Positions 40,674 through 50,383 of a stretch of 64,000 nt of DNA are shown here, one piece after another. Position 1 is the stretch's first letter. Each line of letters starts with the position of its first letter. Position numbers and translations under genes: made by a program. The stretch comes from Bifidobacterium thermophilum DSM 20210. Lineage in GTDB: Bacteria; Actinomycetota; Actinomycetes; Actinomycetales; Bifidobacteriaceae. The DNA lies in assembly GCA_000771265.1 (NCBI GenBank), contig JDUB01000001.1:310001-374000 (forward strand), read 5' to 3'. The notes below the pieces were generated by a model. It had not been told where the DNA came from. It did no database searches and was given only the letters and a program-made list of their open reading frames with translations.

Positions 40674-40713
40674 GGGGTGTGGGGCACGGCGTTTTAGCTG
40701 TGCCCCACACCCC
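40674..40713 (+). terminator. Terminator after cfa
   Basis: A 17-bp stem (40674-40690 with 40697-40713) with one mismatch has a GTTTTA loop. No long T-run follows. Confidence 0.75.
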
Positions 40714-40806
40714 TTCCATATGTGGGCTGTCACGTGCCGCCGCTCACATACGTGGTGCGGGCGGAAACATGTTTTGTACGGCGACACGCCGAGTCTTGCA
40801 GGTGAT

Positions 40807-43053
40807 ATGGTGAACACCATGACTATCCCAGACGCCGAACAACCTGCCTTTGAGGGGCTTGAGCCGCGGCGCAGACGCAAGCGCACGACGGTGAAGCGGC
40901 AGCGTGCCGAGCACCAGCCAATTGCGCGCGTCGTACTGGACGTGCAGGCCGCGCATCTGGGACAGACCTTCGATTACCTCGTACAGGATAAGCAGAATAC
41001 ACAAGCGGTACCCGGCACCTTGGTGCGCGTGCGATTCGGGGGCAGACGCGTCAACGGCATCATCTGGGAGCGCGCCGAACGCAGCGAGACCCCAGACTCC
41101 TCGCTGCGGTACCTCGAACAGATGCTGGGCGGGGAAATCCTGGTTCCCGCTAGGCTTAGGGACGATATTACGCTGATCGCACAGGCGTACGGCGGCACCC
41201 GCGCCAATATCGTCAGACTCGCTGTGCCCCCGCGTGTCGCGCGCGTCGAACACGAGCAGCGGCTTGCCGCATCGTTCAGTGGGGATGCTGGTGCGCGCCA
41301 AACGATGTGTGCGCAGCGGGCCGATGACCTGGGCGAGCGGCTTATACCTGATTACGAGAACCTGCGGATGCTTGGCGAGACCTTGTCCACAGGGGGCAAA
41401 GGCGCTTTCGTGGTCGACGCCATGCCAGGGGCTGGGCATTGGGCGCTGCTGTTCGCCTGGATGGTGTTGCGTGCGCTCGCCGCCGGTCGCGGGGTTGTTG
41501 CGGTGATGCCGTCGATGCGTGCCGTGGACGATGCCGTGCGGCAATTGGGGTCGTTGGGACTGCGCCTCTTCGGTCCGCGTGCCTCGCAACAGGGCGGGTA
41601 CATGGGAGATATTGCCGTGCTCGGCGCTTCGATGTCTCCGGCGGAGCGATACCGGTCCTATCTTGCCGTCGCATGCGGGCAGGTGCGCTGCGTCATCGGC
41701 ACACGTGCCGCCATGTATGCGCCGATCGATGGCAACGCGATGTTCGTCATCGTCGACGATACCGCCTACCAACAGGCGGATGGCATGGCGCCGTACGCGA
41801 ATGCACGCGGCGTGCTGCGGCTGAGGGCCAAGGCGCATGACGGTGTGTTCGTCGCGCTCGGCAATGCGAGGAGCCCGTTGAGCCAGTGGGAGACTGACGG
41901 CGGTCATGTCGCCGAGTCGCCGGTGAGCGGGTACAGCACTTCAATCCAACCCTTGCCGGCAGCCCTCAAGGAGCGTTCGCCTTGGATCAGGTGGCTCAAC
42001 CGTGAGGAGCTTACGCGGCTTGCCGATCCCACCATCGGTTCGCGGGTGCCGCATACCGCGGTCGCCGTGCTGTCGCGGGCGCTGAAAACCGGCCCCGTGC
42101 TGCTGTCCATTCCCCAGGACGGCATTGCGCAAACACTCAGTTGTGCGGCGTGTCACCGGCAGGCGAGGTGCGGCAAGTGTACCGGGCCTTTGGAAATGGT
42201 GCCCGGCGTTTCGCAGCCACGATGCCGTTGGTGTGCCGCGGCGGCGGTGAATTGGACATGTCCGCACTGCCATGGCGACCGTATGCGTGTCGTGCGGGTG
42301 GGGGCTGCAGGAACCGTGCAGGAGCTGCGCGGCCTGTTCAGGAACATCCCCATGGTGGTGTCTTCGCCTCACCAGCCTCAGGGGGTGATTGCCGATGTCG
42401 CCGATGCGCCGATGCTGGTAGTGGCCACCCCCGGAGCGGAACCCCGGGTGCGTGCCGATGACGGCGGCGTGGGAGCGTACCGCGCGGTGGCGATTCTCGA
42501 CGCGTGGACCAGCCTGTATTCCCCAGGCATTGATGCCAGGATTGATGCGCTTGATTCGTGGATGCGAGCCATTCAATGGTGCGCGCCGCGCTCCACAGGC
42601 GGTCAGGCGATGCTCATCGGGGAGGCTGACCCATTAGTCGCCCAATCCCTGATGACTTGGAATGCGCGCCTGCTTGCTTCCAAAGAGCTTGAAGAACGTG
42701 CCCAGACCGGATTACCACCGGTATTCGCTTCGGCATGCGTATGGGGGTCGCGCCCCGCGGTCCGGACGATGCTGCAAGGCGCCGGATTGCTTGCCGGAGG
42801 CGATTGGGCGCTGCTGGATACCCAGTTCGGTCCGATGCCGGCCGTGCTTGGCCCGGTACCGATTCCGCCGCCGCGAACGGTTGACGCGCGTGAGCTGGAA
42901 ACCATGGCGGACCGGGTCAAAGTCGTCGTGCGTGTCCCGCAATCCAAGCGCGCTGAACTCGCCGAGCGTCTGCACCGGGAAAGCGCCCGGCATGTTGCCT
43001 CGCGCGAACCGGGGGAATTGCGCTTCCAGCTCGATCCGAAAGACCTGATCTGA
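40807..43053 (+). CDS. priA: Primosomal protein N' with degenerate helicase motifs
   Basis: PriA restarts stalled replication forks by loading DnaB. The protein has 748 residues. The N-terminal DNA-binding domain begins with ARVVLDVQAAHLGQTFDYLV. The zinc modules are visible (CAACHRQARCGKC and CRWC...CPHC, eight cysteines). The ATPase motifs are lost: the Walker A position reads MPGAGHWA instead of GxTGSGKT, and the DEEH box position reads VDDTA. Actinobacterial PriA proteins are often of this probable helicase-inactive form. The start is probably ATG 40807, with ATG 40819 as an alternative. Confidence 0.88.
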   Translation: MVNTMTIPDAEQPAFEGLEPRRRRKRTTVKRQRAEHQPIARVVLDVQAAHLGQTFDYLVQDKQNTQAVPGTLVRVRFGGRRVNGIIWERAERSETPDSSLRYLEQMLGGEILVPARLRDDITLIAQAYGGTRANIVRLAVPPRVARVEHEQRLAASFSGDAGARQTMCAQRADDLGERLIPDYENLRMLGETLSTGGKGAFVVDAMPGAGHWALLFAWMVLRALAAGRGVVAVMPSMRAVDDAVRQLGSLGLRLFGPRASQQGGYMGDIAVLGASMSPAERYRSYLAVACGQVRCVIGTRAAMYAPIDGNAMFVIVDDTAYQQADGMAPYANARGVLRLRAKAHDGVFVALGNARSPLSQWETDGGHVAESPVSGYSTSIQPLPAALKERSPWIRWLNREELTRLADPTIGSRVPHTAVAVLSRALKTGPVLLSIPQDGIAQTLSCAACHRQARCGKCTGPLEMVPGVSQPRCRWCAAAAVNWTCPHCHGDRMRVVRVGAAGTVQELRGLFRNIPMVVSSPHQPQGVIADVADAPMLVVATPGAEPRVRADDGGVGAYRAVAILDAWTSLYSPGIDARIDALDSWMRAIQWCAPRSTGGQAMLIGEADPLVAQSLMTWNARLLASKELEERAQTGLPPVFASACVWGSRPAVRTMLQGAGLLAGGDWALLDTQFGPMPAVLGPVPIPPPRTVDARELETMADRVKVVVRVPQSKRAELAERLHRESARHVASREPGELRFQLDPKDLI

Positions 43054-43106
43054 GCCGCCTCACCGAATTCTCGCACGCTCAGCACTGTACTCGGCGGGAA
43101 GACGGT

Positions 43107-43406
43107 TCAGGCCAGCACAGCGGCGGCTTCGGCGCCTGTCATGCCGTCTTTGACGCCGGCGGCACGGGCCGCTTCGGTCATGCCCTTGATCGGGTTGGCG
43201 AGCACGGCCGCGAAATCCGCGCCTCCCACGAGCACGGCGGCATCGCCGAACTTCTCGGCGGCGGCGAGATTGAGATACCCGCACATGAGATAGCCTTTGC
43301 GCCCCTGCACCAGAATCATGTTCGGGTGGCCTTCACCGCCCGGGGCAACGACCATCGTGCCCTGCACCGTGGCTCCGTTCGCATCAAGTTGTTCGATGTT
43401 CAGCAT
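43107..43406 (-). CDS. DUF1805 (YunC-like) protein
   Basis: A 99-residue protein whose MILVQGRKGYLMCGYLNLAAAEKFGDAAVLVGG core is characteristic of the YunC/DUF1805 family, a small alpha/beta protein of unknown function. GGAGGAACC lies directly before its ATG. It stands alone on the minus strand between priA and the HAD gene. Confidence 0.8.
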   Translation of the reverse strand: MLNIEQLDANGATVQGTMVVAPGGEGHPNMILVQGRKGYLMCGYLNLAAAEKFGDAAVLVGGADFAAVLANPIKGMTEAARAAGVKDGMTGAEAAAVLA

Positions 43407-43583
43407 GGTTCCTCCATACGTTGTGGCGTCTCAGCCGATGAGACGCGAATTGATCATCACAACAGTCTTATCACGAGCATGTCACGCGCCGGCGGCTGTG
43501 TCTTGCGGCCGCTGTCCCGGCTATGCTGGAAGCGGATAGGAACCCAATGCGATGGGCGTGCACAGAACCCGAGTGAGGTGGAT

Positions 43584-44291
43584 ATGAAAGGCTGGCCGGG
43601 AGAACCGCAGATGGCGTATGACGAGCTGATGGCGCGGGATGCCGCCGCAGCCGCAGAAGGGGCGCCAATCACCCAGGTGATTTTCGATTTCGGCAACGTG
43701 CTGCTGTATTGGGATCCCGAAGCGGTGATGATTCCACGCTACAGCCAGCGACTTGTGGACGGGTTCCTTGACAACGACATCTCCTCCTTCTACGACGCGA
43801 ACGATCTGATGGACGCCGGCGCCTCGCTCGAGGAGGGCGTCGCGTATGTCCGCGAGCACAAAGGCGAGCCGTGGGCGTCGATGACGCGCTATTACGTGGA
43901 TAATTTCCGCGATTCGCTGACCGGCGTGGTCACGGGTGCGCGTGTTCTGATCGACGACCTCCATGCTGCGGGTATCGGGGTGTGGGGGCTGTCGAACTGG
44001 CAGCAGGATTTGTATCACATCGCCGACCGTGATTGTGATCTGCTTGGCATGCTCGACGGCAAGGTCGTCTCGGGCCAGGTGCGGATGCGCAAGCCGAACC
44101 GCGATATCTACGAGTACGCGTTGCACAGTTTCGGCATTCGCGCACGGGACAGCGTGTTTATTGACGACAAGGCGATGAACATCGTCGGGGCAAATCAGGC
44201 GGGGATTCGCGGCATCCGGTTCCGTGATCCGAGGAAGCTTCGCGCCTGCCTGATTGCGGCGGGCGTACCAATCCCGCCGGTCCGGGACTGA
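43584..44291 (+). CDS. HAD-superfamily hydrolase
   Basis: A probable phosphatase of subfamily IA, 235 residues. Motif I is VIFDFGNVL (nucleophile Asp, with Gly at the second position as in YihX-like members), motif II the Ser in LSNW, motif III the Lys in RKPNRDIYEYAL, and motif IV FIDDKAMNI. A helical cap lies between motifs I and II. The N-terminal 32 residues before motif I are extra. The start ATG at 43584 has GAGG seven bases upstream. The substrate is unknown. Confidence 0.88.
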   Translation: MKGWPGEPQMAYDELMARDAAAAAEGAPITQVIFDFGNVLLYWDPEAVMIPRYSQRLVDGFLDNDISSFYDANDLMDAGASLEEGVAYVREHKGEPWASMTRYYVDNFRDSLTGVVTGARVLIDDLHAAGIGVWGLSNWQQDLYHIADRDCDLLGMLDGKVVSGQVRMRKPNRDIYEYALHSFGIRARDSVFIDDKAMNIVGANQAGIRGIRFRDPRKLRACLIAAGVPIPPVRD

Positions 44292-44423
44292 TTGGCCGAA
44301 TCCGGCGAACCGTGACGATGCCGGCACTCTGGTAAGGTGCTGTTGCAGTCGTTTGTTGCCGTCCGGAGCGCCGGTCACTGATGCGCGAGTGGAATACGGC
44401 ATCGATGTACAGAATCGAGGATT

Positions 44424-45392
44424 ATGCTCAAGGTCTTGTTCGCAGGCACGCCTGATGTGGCGGTGCCATCGCTGAAACTGCTGGCTGCTGATACGGAGCA
44501 TTTCGAAGTGGTGGCGGTGCTCACCCGTCCCGACGCACCGCAGGGCAGGGGACGCAAATTGACACCGAGCCCGGTCAAGCAGGCCGCATTGGAATTGGGT
44601 TTGCCGGTAATCGAATCCGATCCCTCGGAGGAATGCTTCGTCGCCGAACTCGCCGCCACCGGTGCTGAGGTCGCAGCGGTCGTCGCCTACGGCAAAATCC
44701 TCAAACAGCGGGTGCTGGACGCGCTGCCGCTTGGCTGGTACAACCTTCATTTTTCGCTGCTGCCGCAATGGCGTGGTGCCGCTCCAGTGCAACGCGCGAT
44801 TTGGGCGGGGGATACAATCACCGGGGCCACGGTGTTCCGCATCACCCGCGGTATGGATGAGGGGCCGGTCCTGGCTCAGTCCACGGTTGAGATTGGCGCG
44901 CATGAGACCGCAGGGGAGCTGCTCGGGCGTCTGGCCGAAGACGGCTCGCATCTGCTTGCCGCCTCACTTGAGGCGATGGCTGAAGGCCGTATCAGTCCGG
45001 TTGACCAACCGCAGGGGGCCTATGAGGTCGCCGACAAAATCCGCACCGAGGACGCACATATCCGGTTCGATGTGCCGGTGTTCGCCGCTGACCGGCAGAT
45101 TCGCGCATGCACCCCGCATCCCGGCGCATGGTGTACGCTCCATGCCGAAGGCGCAGACGGCGAATCCCAGACTCTGCATGTGCTTGAAGCGGCGCCCGCC
45201 GATATGGCCGACCCGAACCTGCCGGGGGCGCTTGAGGCCGGAAAACTCGCGCTGAGTAAGAAACACGTGTGGATTGGAACGAAAAGCCAGCCTCTGGAGT
45301 TGATTCGGGTCAAGGCGCAAGGCAAAAAAGCGATGCGCGCGGCGGATTGGGCACGAGGTGCCCGGCTCACCGGAGAGGCCTACTGCGATTAA
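44424..45392 (+). CDS. fmt: Methionyl-tRNA formyltransferase
   Basis: Formylates initiator Met-tRNA with formyl-THF. It has 322 residues. The N-terminal Rossmann domain has [14 protein letters not shown], the active site has [17 protein letters not shown], and a C-terminal OB-like tRNA-binding domain follows (from about residue 205). A PHPGAW motif is in place. The gene has a modest ribosome site. Confidence 0.96.
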   Translation: MLKVLFAGTPDVAVPSLKLLAADTEHFEVVAVLTRPDAPQGRGRKLTPSPVKQAALELGLPVIESDPSEECFVAELAATGAEVAAVVAYGKILKQRVLDALPLGWYNLHFSLLPQWRGAAPVQRAIWAGDTITGATVFRITRGMDEGPVLAQSTVEIGAHETAGELLGRLAEDGSHLLAASLEAMAEGRISPVDQPQGAYEVADKIRTEDAHIRFDVPVFAADRQIRACTPHPGAWCTLHAEGADGESQTLHVLEAAPADMADPNLPGALEAGKLALSKKHVWIGTKSQPLELIRVKAQGKKAMRAADWARGARLTGEAYCD

Positions 45393-45419
45393 CTGAACAG
45401 GTACGGCGCCTCGCCATGG

Positions 45420-45465
45420 CTGGTTGTGCCGACGCTGATAGCGTATTCAGCGTCCGCACAACCAG
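45420..45465. terminator. Hairpin between converging fmt and serB
   Basis: A 10-bp stem (45420-45429 with 45456-45465) is extended by 8 bp (45431-45438 with 45447-45454) with one-base bulges. There is no T-run; it is probably a bidirectional terminator. Confidence 0.65.
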
Positions 45466-45471
45466 GCCGGG

Positions 45472-46155
45472 TCAGTCACGCGACAGTAGTCCAAGCACCT
45501 GGCGCAGGTCGCGTTCGTTGATTGCGACATCGGCAGCGAGCTGTACTTTCGGCTTGGCGCAGAACGCCACGCCGAGGCCGGCCGCCTTGATCATCGGTAT
45601 GTCGTTGGCGCCGTCGCCGACCGCGACCGTCTGGTCAACGGCAATGCCATCGAGTCGAGCCCACGCCTGCAAAGCATGCAGTTTCGTGGTTTTGCATACG
45701 ATTTCACCGAGAACTCTGCCGGTCAGCCGGCCGTCAACGACCTCCAGTCGGTTCGCCAGCGCATGGTCGATATGCGCATCTTGCACCAGACGGTCCACCA
45801 CCTCGTGAAACCCGCCGCTGACCACGCCGACCGTCCAGCCATGCTGGTGCAGGGCGTCAATCAAATCAAGCGCGCCATTGGTGAACGTGATCCGGTGATA
45901 CACCTCGTCGAACACGCTCACCGGCAGTCCGGCAAGCAGCTTGACCCGTTCGCGCAACGCCTCGCAGAACTCCAGTTCACCGGCCATCGCGCGGGCGGTC
46001 ACGGCGGCAATCTGCCCGCCGACCCCCGCGGCGACACCCAGCTCGTCGATCACTTCCTGGTCGATGAGCGTGGAATCCACGTCCATCACCAAGATGCCCG
46101 GGCGGGCGAGGGTAGGGGTGGATTCGTTGGAAGCTTGCAAAGGTTCATCGGTCAT
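45472..46155 (-). CDS. serB: Phosphoserine phosphatase
   Basis: Last step of serine synthesis. It has about 227 residues, HAD fold. Motif I is MDVDSTLIDQEVIDELG, motif II SGGF, motif III the Lys in VCKTTKL, and motif IV VGDGANDIPMIKAAGLGVAF. It lacks the N-terminal ACT domains of longer SerB proteins. The start is uncertain: ATG 46155 is chosen, but ATG 46194 is possible and would abut the divergent dedA gene. Confidence 0.92.
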   Translation of the reverse strand: MTDEPLQASNESTPTLARPGILVMDVDSTLIDQEVIDELGVAAGVGGQIAAVTARAMAGELEFCEALRERVKLLAGLPVSVFDEVYHRITFTNGALDLIDALHQHGWTVGVVSGGFHEVVDRLVQDAHIDHALANRLEVVDGRLTGRVLGEIVCKTTKLHALQAWARLDGIAVDQTVAVGDGANDIPMIKAAGLGVAFCAKPKVQLAADVAINERDLRQVLGLLSRD

Positions 46156-46192
46156 GCCTTCGATTGTCTGAAAATACTGGGACAATGCCGAC

Positions 46193-46927
46193 ATGCGTGT
46201 TATTGCTCTTGCGACCACTGCCCCCATGTGTGACACATCCGACGGCGGCCTCATCGGCACCATTACCACATGGCTGGTGGAACTTATGGAATCCATCGGC
46301 GGCATCGGCGTGATGCTTGCCATCGCACTCGAATCAATATTCCCTCCCATTCCTAGTGAAATCATTCTTCCATTGGCGGGATTCACCGCTTCACGAGGCA
46401 CCATGTCCCTGCCTGCGGCCATCGTGTGGGCCACCGTCGGCTCGCTTGTCGGCGCGCTGACCTTATACGGCGTGTCGCGTCTTGTCGGGCTGCACCGTAT
46501 CCACCGTGCCGCCGACCTCATTCCGGGTGTGAGTCGCGATGACGTCAATCGTGCCAGCGATTGGTTCAGCCGCTACGGCACATGGTCCGTGCTGATTGGC
46601 CGGGTCATTCCGGTGGTGCGTTCGCTGATTTCCATCCCCGCCGGTTTCAACCGAATGAATCTGGTACAGTTCAGCGGCTGGACCCTGCTCGGTTCAGCTG
46701 TCTGGAACACGGTGCTCGTCACTGCCGGCTACTTGCTGGGAGACAACTGGTGCTCGATTCTGGGCGTGCTCAACGTATTCGAGGACGTCGTCATCGCCGC
46801 GGTTATCGTGGTCGTGCTCGTGTTCATCGTGCTGCGGACGCGTAAGCTGATTGAGGGCAGGCGTACGCGCGCGGAGGAGACCGACGAGCCTAATCGCGCA
46901 ACGAGGAACGACCTGCAGGAGCGGTGA
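46193..46927 (+). CDS. DedA-family membrane protein
   Basis: An integral membrane protein of 244 residues. The family signature is clear: ESIFPPIPSEIILPLAGF in the first re-entrant region and FSRYGTWSVLIGRVIPVVRSLISIPAG in the second, with the conserved Glu, Pro and Arg residues. DedA/VTT proteins are linked to lipid translocation (undecaprenyl-phosphate or phospholipids). The C-terminal tail of about 30 residues is charged. Its stop overlaps a possible GTG start of the next gene, so it may be co-transcribed with the pupylation genes. Confidence 0.88.
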   Translation: MRVIALATTAPMCDTSDGGLIGTITTWLVELMESIGGIGVMLAIALESIFPPIPSEIILPLAGFTASRGTMSLPAAIVWATVGSLVGALTLYGVSRLVGLHRIHRAADLIPGVSRDDVNRASDWFSRYGTWSVLIGRVIPVVRSLISIPAGFNRMNLVQFSGWTLLGSAVWNTVLVTAGYLLGDNWCSILGVLNVFEDVVIAAVIVVVLVFIVLRTRKLIEGRRTRAEETDEPNRATRNDLQER

Positions 46928-46953
46928 CGGCCACCGCAGGAAGCGAGACGACC

Positions 46954-48627
46954 ATGAGCGATGACGAGACGAAAACGGCACAGGGGCCCGGTCAGGCGGA
47001 CTGCCAAACCGATGCGCTTCAAGCGCGGGATCGTGCCCTTGATGAGCTCGCGCAAGCCAATGATCAGCTGATGGCGAAGAACCATGCGCTGGCGGCCGCG
47101 CTCACCCGCGCGAGTCAGGAGCTGACAAAAGCAAAATCCCAACTCGGCCAGTTCGCTCAGCCGCCGCTGAATTTCGCGACGATGGTCGCGGTTGAATCCT
47201 GCGCCACCGATGATCTAGGCGTTCAGCACGCGAGCGCGGAGATCCTTTCCGGTTCCCGCCGCATGATTGTCCCCGTCTCGACGACCTTGCAGGCATCGCG
47301 CCTGAAGCCGGGGGATACGGTACTGCTTAACGAGAATATGGTGATCGTTGGCCGCAGGGACGCAGACCGTCTCGGTGCCGTGCTGCACGTCAAGCAGGTG
47401 TTCGCGGACGGCCGCGTACTGGCCGCCGATGCCGGCGGAGCCTTGCAGGTCGTCCGTCCGACGGCGGTGTCGCTCGAATCGACGCTGGAACCCGGCGACC
47501 GTGTGCTGACTGATGCCGCCCGCCGTTTCGTGCTCGACGTGCTGCCTGCGCAAGAGGATGCCGATTTGGTGTTGGAAGAGACCCCGGATGTCGCTTTCGA
47601 CGACATCGGCGGGCTCGACGAGCAGATCGGGCGTATTCGGGACGCTGTACAGCTGCCGTTCCAGCATCGGGAGCTGTACCGCAGGTATCATCTCAACGCG
47701 CCGAAGGGCATTCTCCTATATGGCCCTCCGGGCAACGGCAAGACGATGATTGCCAAGGCCGTCGCCCATGCGCTCGCCCAAGGGGCGGATGCTGGTTCCG
47801 GGGTGTTCCTGTCAGTCAAGGGTCCGGAACTGCTCAACAAATACGTGGGGGAGTCGGAACGCTTGATTCGCCTGATTTTCCGCCGCGCCAGGGAGCGTGC
47901 GGCTGACGGGCGTCCGGTCATCGTATTCATCGACGAGATGGATTCACTGCTTCGCACGCGCGGTTCCGGCGTGTCCAGTGACGTGGAAACGACGATTGTC
48001 CCGCAGTTCCTGGCCGAGCTGGACGGTGTGGAGCGGCTGGACAATGTGATGGTCATCGGCGCCTCGAACCGTGTGGACATGATTGATCCGGCGGTGTTGA
48101 GGCCAGGGCGGCTCGATGTGAAAATCCGCATCGACCGTCCGCGCGAGTCGCAGGCTTGCCAGATTGTGCGGCATTATCTGACCGATGATCTGCCGTTGGA
48201 ACCTGGAGTCGATGTCGATGCGCTGGTCGGGGTGCTGGTGCATGACCTGTTCGCGCATGGCGAACACCGGCATGTGGCGGATGTGCTTGACGATTCCGGC
48301 GTGTGGTCCCCGCTGTATCTGGGCGATGTCGTCTCGGGCGCGATGCTCAAGAACATCGTCGACCGTGCCAAAACCCGGGCTGTCAAGGCGTCGATTGAGA
48401 CCGGCTCGGACGTCGCGTTGAGTGTCGCGATGCTCGCCGGAGCCGTGGACGGCGAATTCCAAGAGACCCGTGATGCCGTGCTCGACGCCGATCCGGTGCA
48501 ATGGTCCCGCATCAACGGCATCGCCGGCGGCCGTGTCGTGCGTATCCGGCCGGCGGCAGGGTACCGGGCGGGGTATGCGACCGGTTATGATGCCGGTACT
48601 GATGAGGTCCGCACAAGCGGCGAGTGA
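46954..48627 (+). CDS. arc: ARC/Mpa-type AAA ATPase
   Basis: A hexameric unfoldase of the Mpa/ARC family that recognises pupylated proteins. It has 557 residues from ATG 46954 (AGGAAG upstream); a GTG at 46924 is an alternative. A coiled coil (about 19-64) that would bind Pup is followed by OB domains, then the AAA module with Walker A GPPGNGKT (257-264), Walker B VIVFIDEMDS and second-region RPGRLDVKI. The C-terminus ends in VRTSGE and lacks the Gln-Tyr-Leu-type tail by which Mpa opens the 20S proteasome. It is the first gene of the pupylation cluster. Confidence 0.93.
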   Translation: MSDDETKTAQGPGQADCQTDALQARDRALDELAQANDQLMAKNHALAAALTRASQELTKAKSQLGQFAQPPLNFATMVAVESCATDDLGVQHASAEILSGSRRMIVPVSTTLQASRLKPGDTVLLNENMVIVGRRDADRLGAVLHVKQVFADGRVLAADAGGALQVVRPTAVSLESTLEPGDRVLTDAARRFVLDVLPAQEDADLVLEETPDVAFDDIGGLDEQIGRIRDAVQLPFQHRELYRRYHLNAPKGILLYGPPGNGKTMIAKAVAHALAQGADAGSGVFLSVKGPELLNKYVGESERLIRLIFRRARERAADGRPVIVFIDEMDSLLRTRGSGVSSDVETTIVPQFLAELDGVERLDNVMVIGASNRVDMIDPAVLRPGRLDVKIRIDRPRESQACQIVRHYLTDDLPLEPGVDVDALVGVLVHDLFAHGEHRHVADVLDDSGVWSPLYLGDVVSGAMLKNIVDRAKTRAVKASIETGSDVALSVAMLAGAVDGEFQETRDAVLDADPVQWSRINGIAGGRVVRIRPAAGYRAGYATGYDAGTDEVRTSGE

Positions 48628-48667
48628 TGCGTTGTACGTGCCGGAATGCGGCGGATAAGGAGGCCGA

Positions 48668-50278
48668 ATGAGCGTTCGCAGAGTGATGGGGACGGAAACC
48701 GAATATGCGGTCAGCCGGCCGGGCGATGCGCGCGCGAATCCGGTGCGGCTGAGTTTCGATGTGGTCGCCGCCGCCGACGACGGCACCCGTGGTGGTATCC
48801 GCTGGGATTACCGGCAGGAGGACCCGGTCAATGACGCACGCGGACATCGGTTGGAGCGTGCAGCCGCCCGTCCCGACATGCTCACGGACGCGCCCCAGCT
48901 GCATATCACCAATATCATCGCTCCCAACGGTGGTAGGGTGTACGTCGACCACGCGCATCCCGAATATTCCGCGCCGGAGACGACCGACCCGTTCGAAGCG
49001 ATCCGCTACGACCATGCCGGCGACTTGATTATGCATCGTGCGGCGCAGGAGGCGTCGCGGCGCACCGGCAACCCGGTGGCCTTGTACCGCAATAATGTTG
49101 ATGGCAAAGGTGCCAGCTGGGGCACGCATGAGAACTACATGATGCTACGTTCCGTGCCCTTCGACCAGGTTGCGGCGCTCATGACTGCGCATCTGGTCAC
49201 ACGCCAGCTGTATACGGGGTCAGGGCGTGTGGGGCTGGGGGAGCGGTGCGAGCATGCGGGCTTCCAGCTCAGCCAGCGCGCCGACTACATCCATACGCGC
49301 GTCGGATTGCAAACCACCTTCGATCGCCCGATCGTCAACACGCGCGACGAATCGCATAGCACGGGAGAGTACCGGCGTCTGCATGTGATTGTCGGGGACG
49401 CCAATCGCATGGATGTGCCGCAGGCATTGAAACTCGGCACAACAAGCCTGCTGTTGTGGCTGCTGGAGGCGGCACCGGAGGTTTCCTACGATGTGGACAC
49501 GTTGCTCTCGCAAGTGACGTTGGACGATCCGGTCGCAGCGATGCACGAGGTTTCGCATGACTTGACGCTGGGCATACCGTTGCAGCTGGCCGATGGCGGG
49601 ACGATGACCGCATGGCAGATTCAGACGCGGCTGCTCACCGCCGTGTTCGAGATTGCGGCGATGCGCTACGGCACCGACAGCCAAGGCACCCCGATATGGC
49701 CGGATGTACAGACACGCAGGATGATCGGATTGTGGCGTCAGGCGCTCGCCGATGTCGCCGCCGTCAGACATGCGAATGACGACACGCGGTTGACGATGGT
49801 TGACGAGGGGTCGCGCCTGGAATGGCTGCTCAAATGGCAGCTACTGGAGCGTATGCGCCGCCGGTTGGGCGCCCGACCGGGGCACGAGGCGTCCTGGTCG
49901 GACCCAAACATCGCCGCGCTTGACCTGCGTTGGGCGGCCTTGGACCCGAAGATTTCGCTGTTCGAGGCGGTGAAGGCGCGCACTGAGCGTCTTGATGATC
50001 CTGACGCCGATGCGTTAGTCGCTGAGGCCGCCGTGCAGGCGCCGGAGACGACCCGCGCATGGTTGCGGGCGCATATAGTCGAAGGGTTCACACCTCAAGT
50101 CGTGGCGGCATCGTGGTCGCGGTTGACAGTGCGTGAATCGGATGGCTCGTTGTTCGGCTTCGATATGTCCGATCCGCTGTCGTGGACGCGGGCACGTTGT
50201 GAACACGCCGTGCACGATGGCTTGACTCAGGGCAAATCCGCGGCGGATGTGCTTCGTAACATCATCGCCGACAGGTAA
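48668..50278 (+). CDS. dop: Pup deamidase/depupylase
   Basis: Converts the C-terminal Gln of Pup to Glu and removes Pup from substrates. It has 536 residues in the glutamine-synthetase-like carboxylate-amine ligase fold. The N-terminal ATP/Mg motif is GTETEY (8-13). The catalytic Asp94 lies in VDHAHPEYSAPE. The Dop-specific loop region after residue 40 is present (DDGTRGGIRWDY). AAGGAGG lies five bases before the ATG. Since the local pup ends in Gln, Dop is needed for conjugation. Confidence 0.95.
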   Translation: MSVRRVMGTETEYAVSRPGDARANPVRLSFDVVAAADDGTRGGIRWDYRQEDPVNDARGHRLERAAARPDMLTDAPQLHITNIIAPNGGRVYVDHAHPEYSAPETTDPFEAIRYDHAGDLIMHRAAQEASRRTGNPVALYRNNVDGKGASWGTHENYMMLRSVPFDQVAALMTAHLVTRQLYTGSGRVGLGERCEHAGFQLSQRADYIHTRVGLQTTFDRPIVNTRDESHSTGEYRRLHVIVGDANRMDVPQALKLGTTSLLLWLLEAAPEVSYDVDTLLSQVTLDDPVAAMHEVSHDLTLGIPLQLADGGTMTAWQIQTRLLTAVFEIAAMRYGTDSQGTPIWPDVQTRRMIGLWRQALADVAAVRHANDDTRLTMVDEGSRLEWLLKWQLLERMRRRLGARPGHEASWSDPNIAALDLRWAALDPKISLFEAVKARTERLDDPDADALVAEAAVQAPETTRAWLRAHIVEGFTPQVVAASWSRLTVRESDGSLFGFDMSDPLSWTRARCEHAVHDGLTQGKSAADVLRNIIADR

Positions 50279-50383
50279 GATACCCCAAGAAGATATTGTG
50301 ATATGCGGCGTGGCAACGGCTGCCCGAACGGCGTTGCGCCGCCCCGAGCCGGACAGGCCGGCGAACGACAGGTGAGGTGAAAC

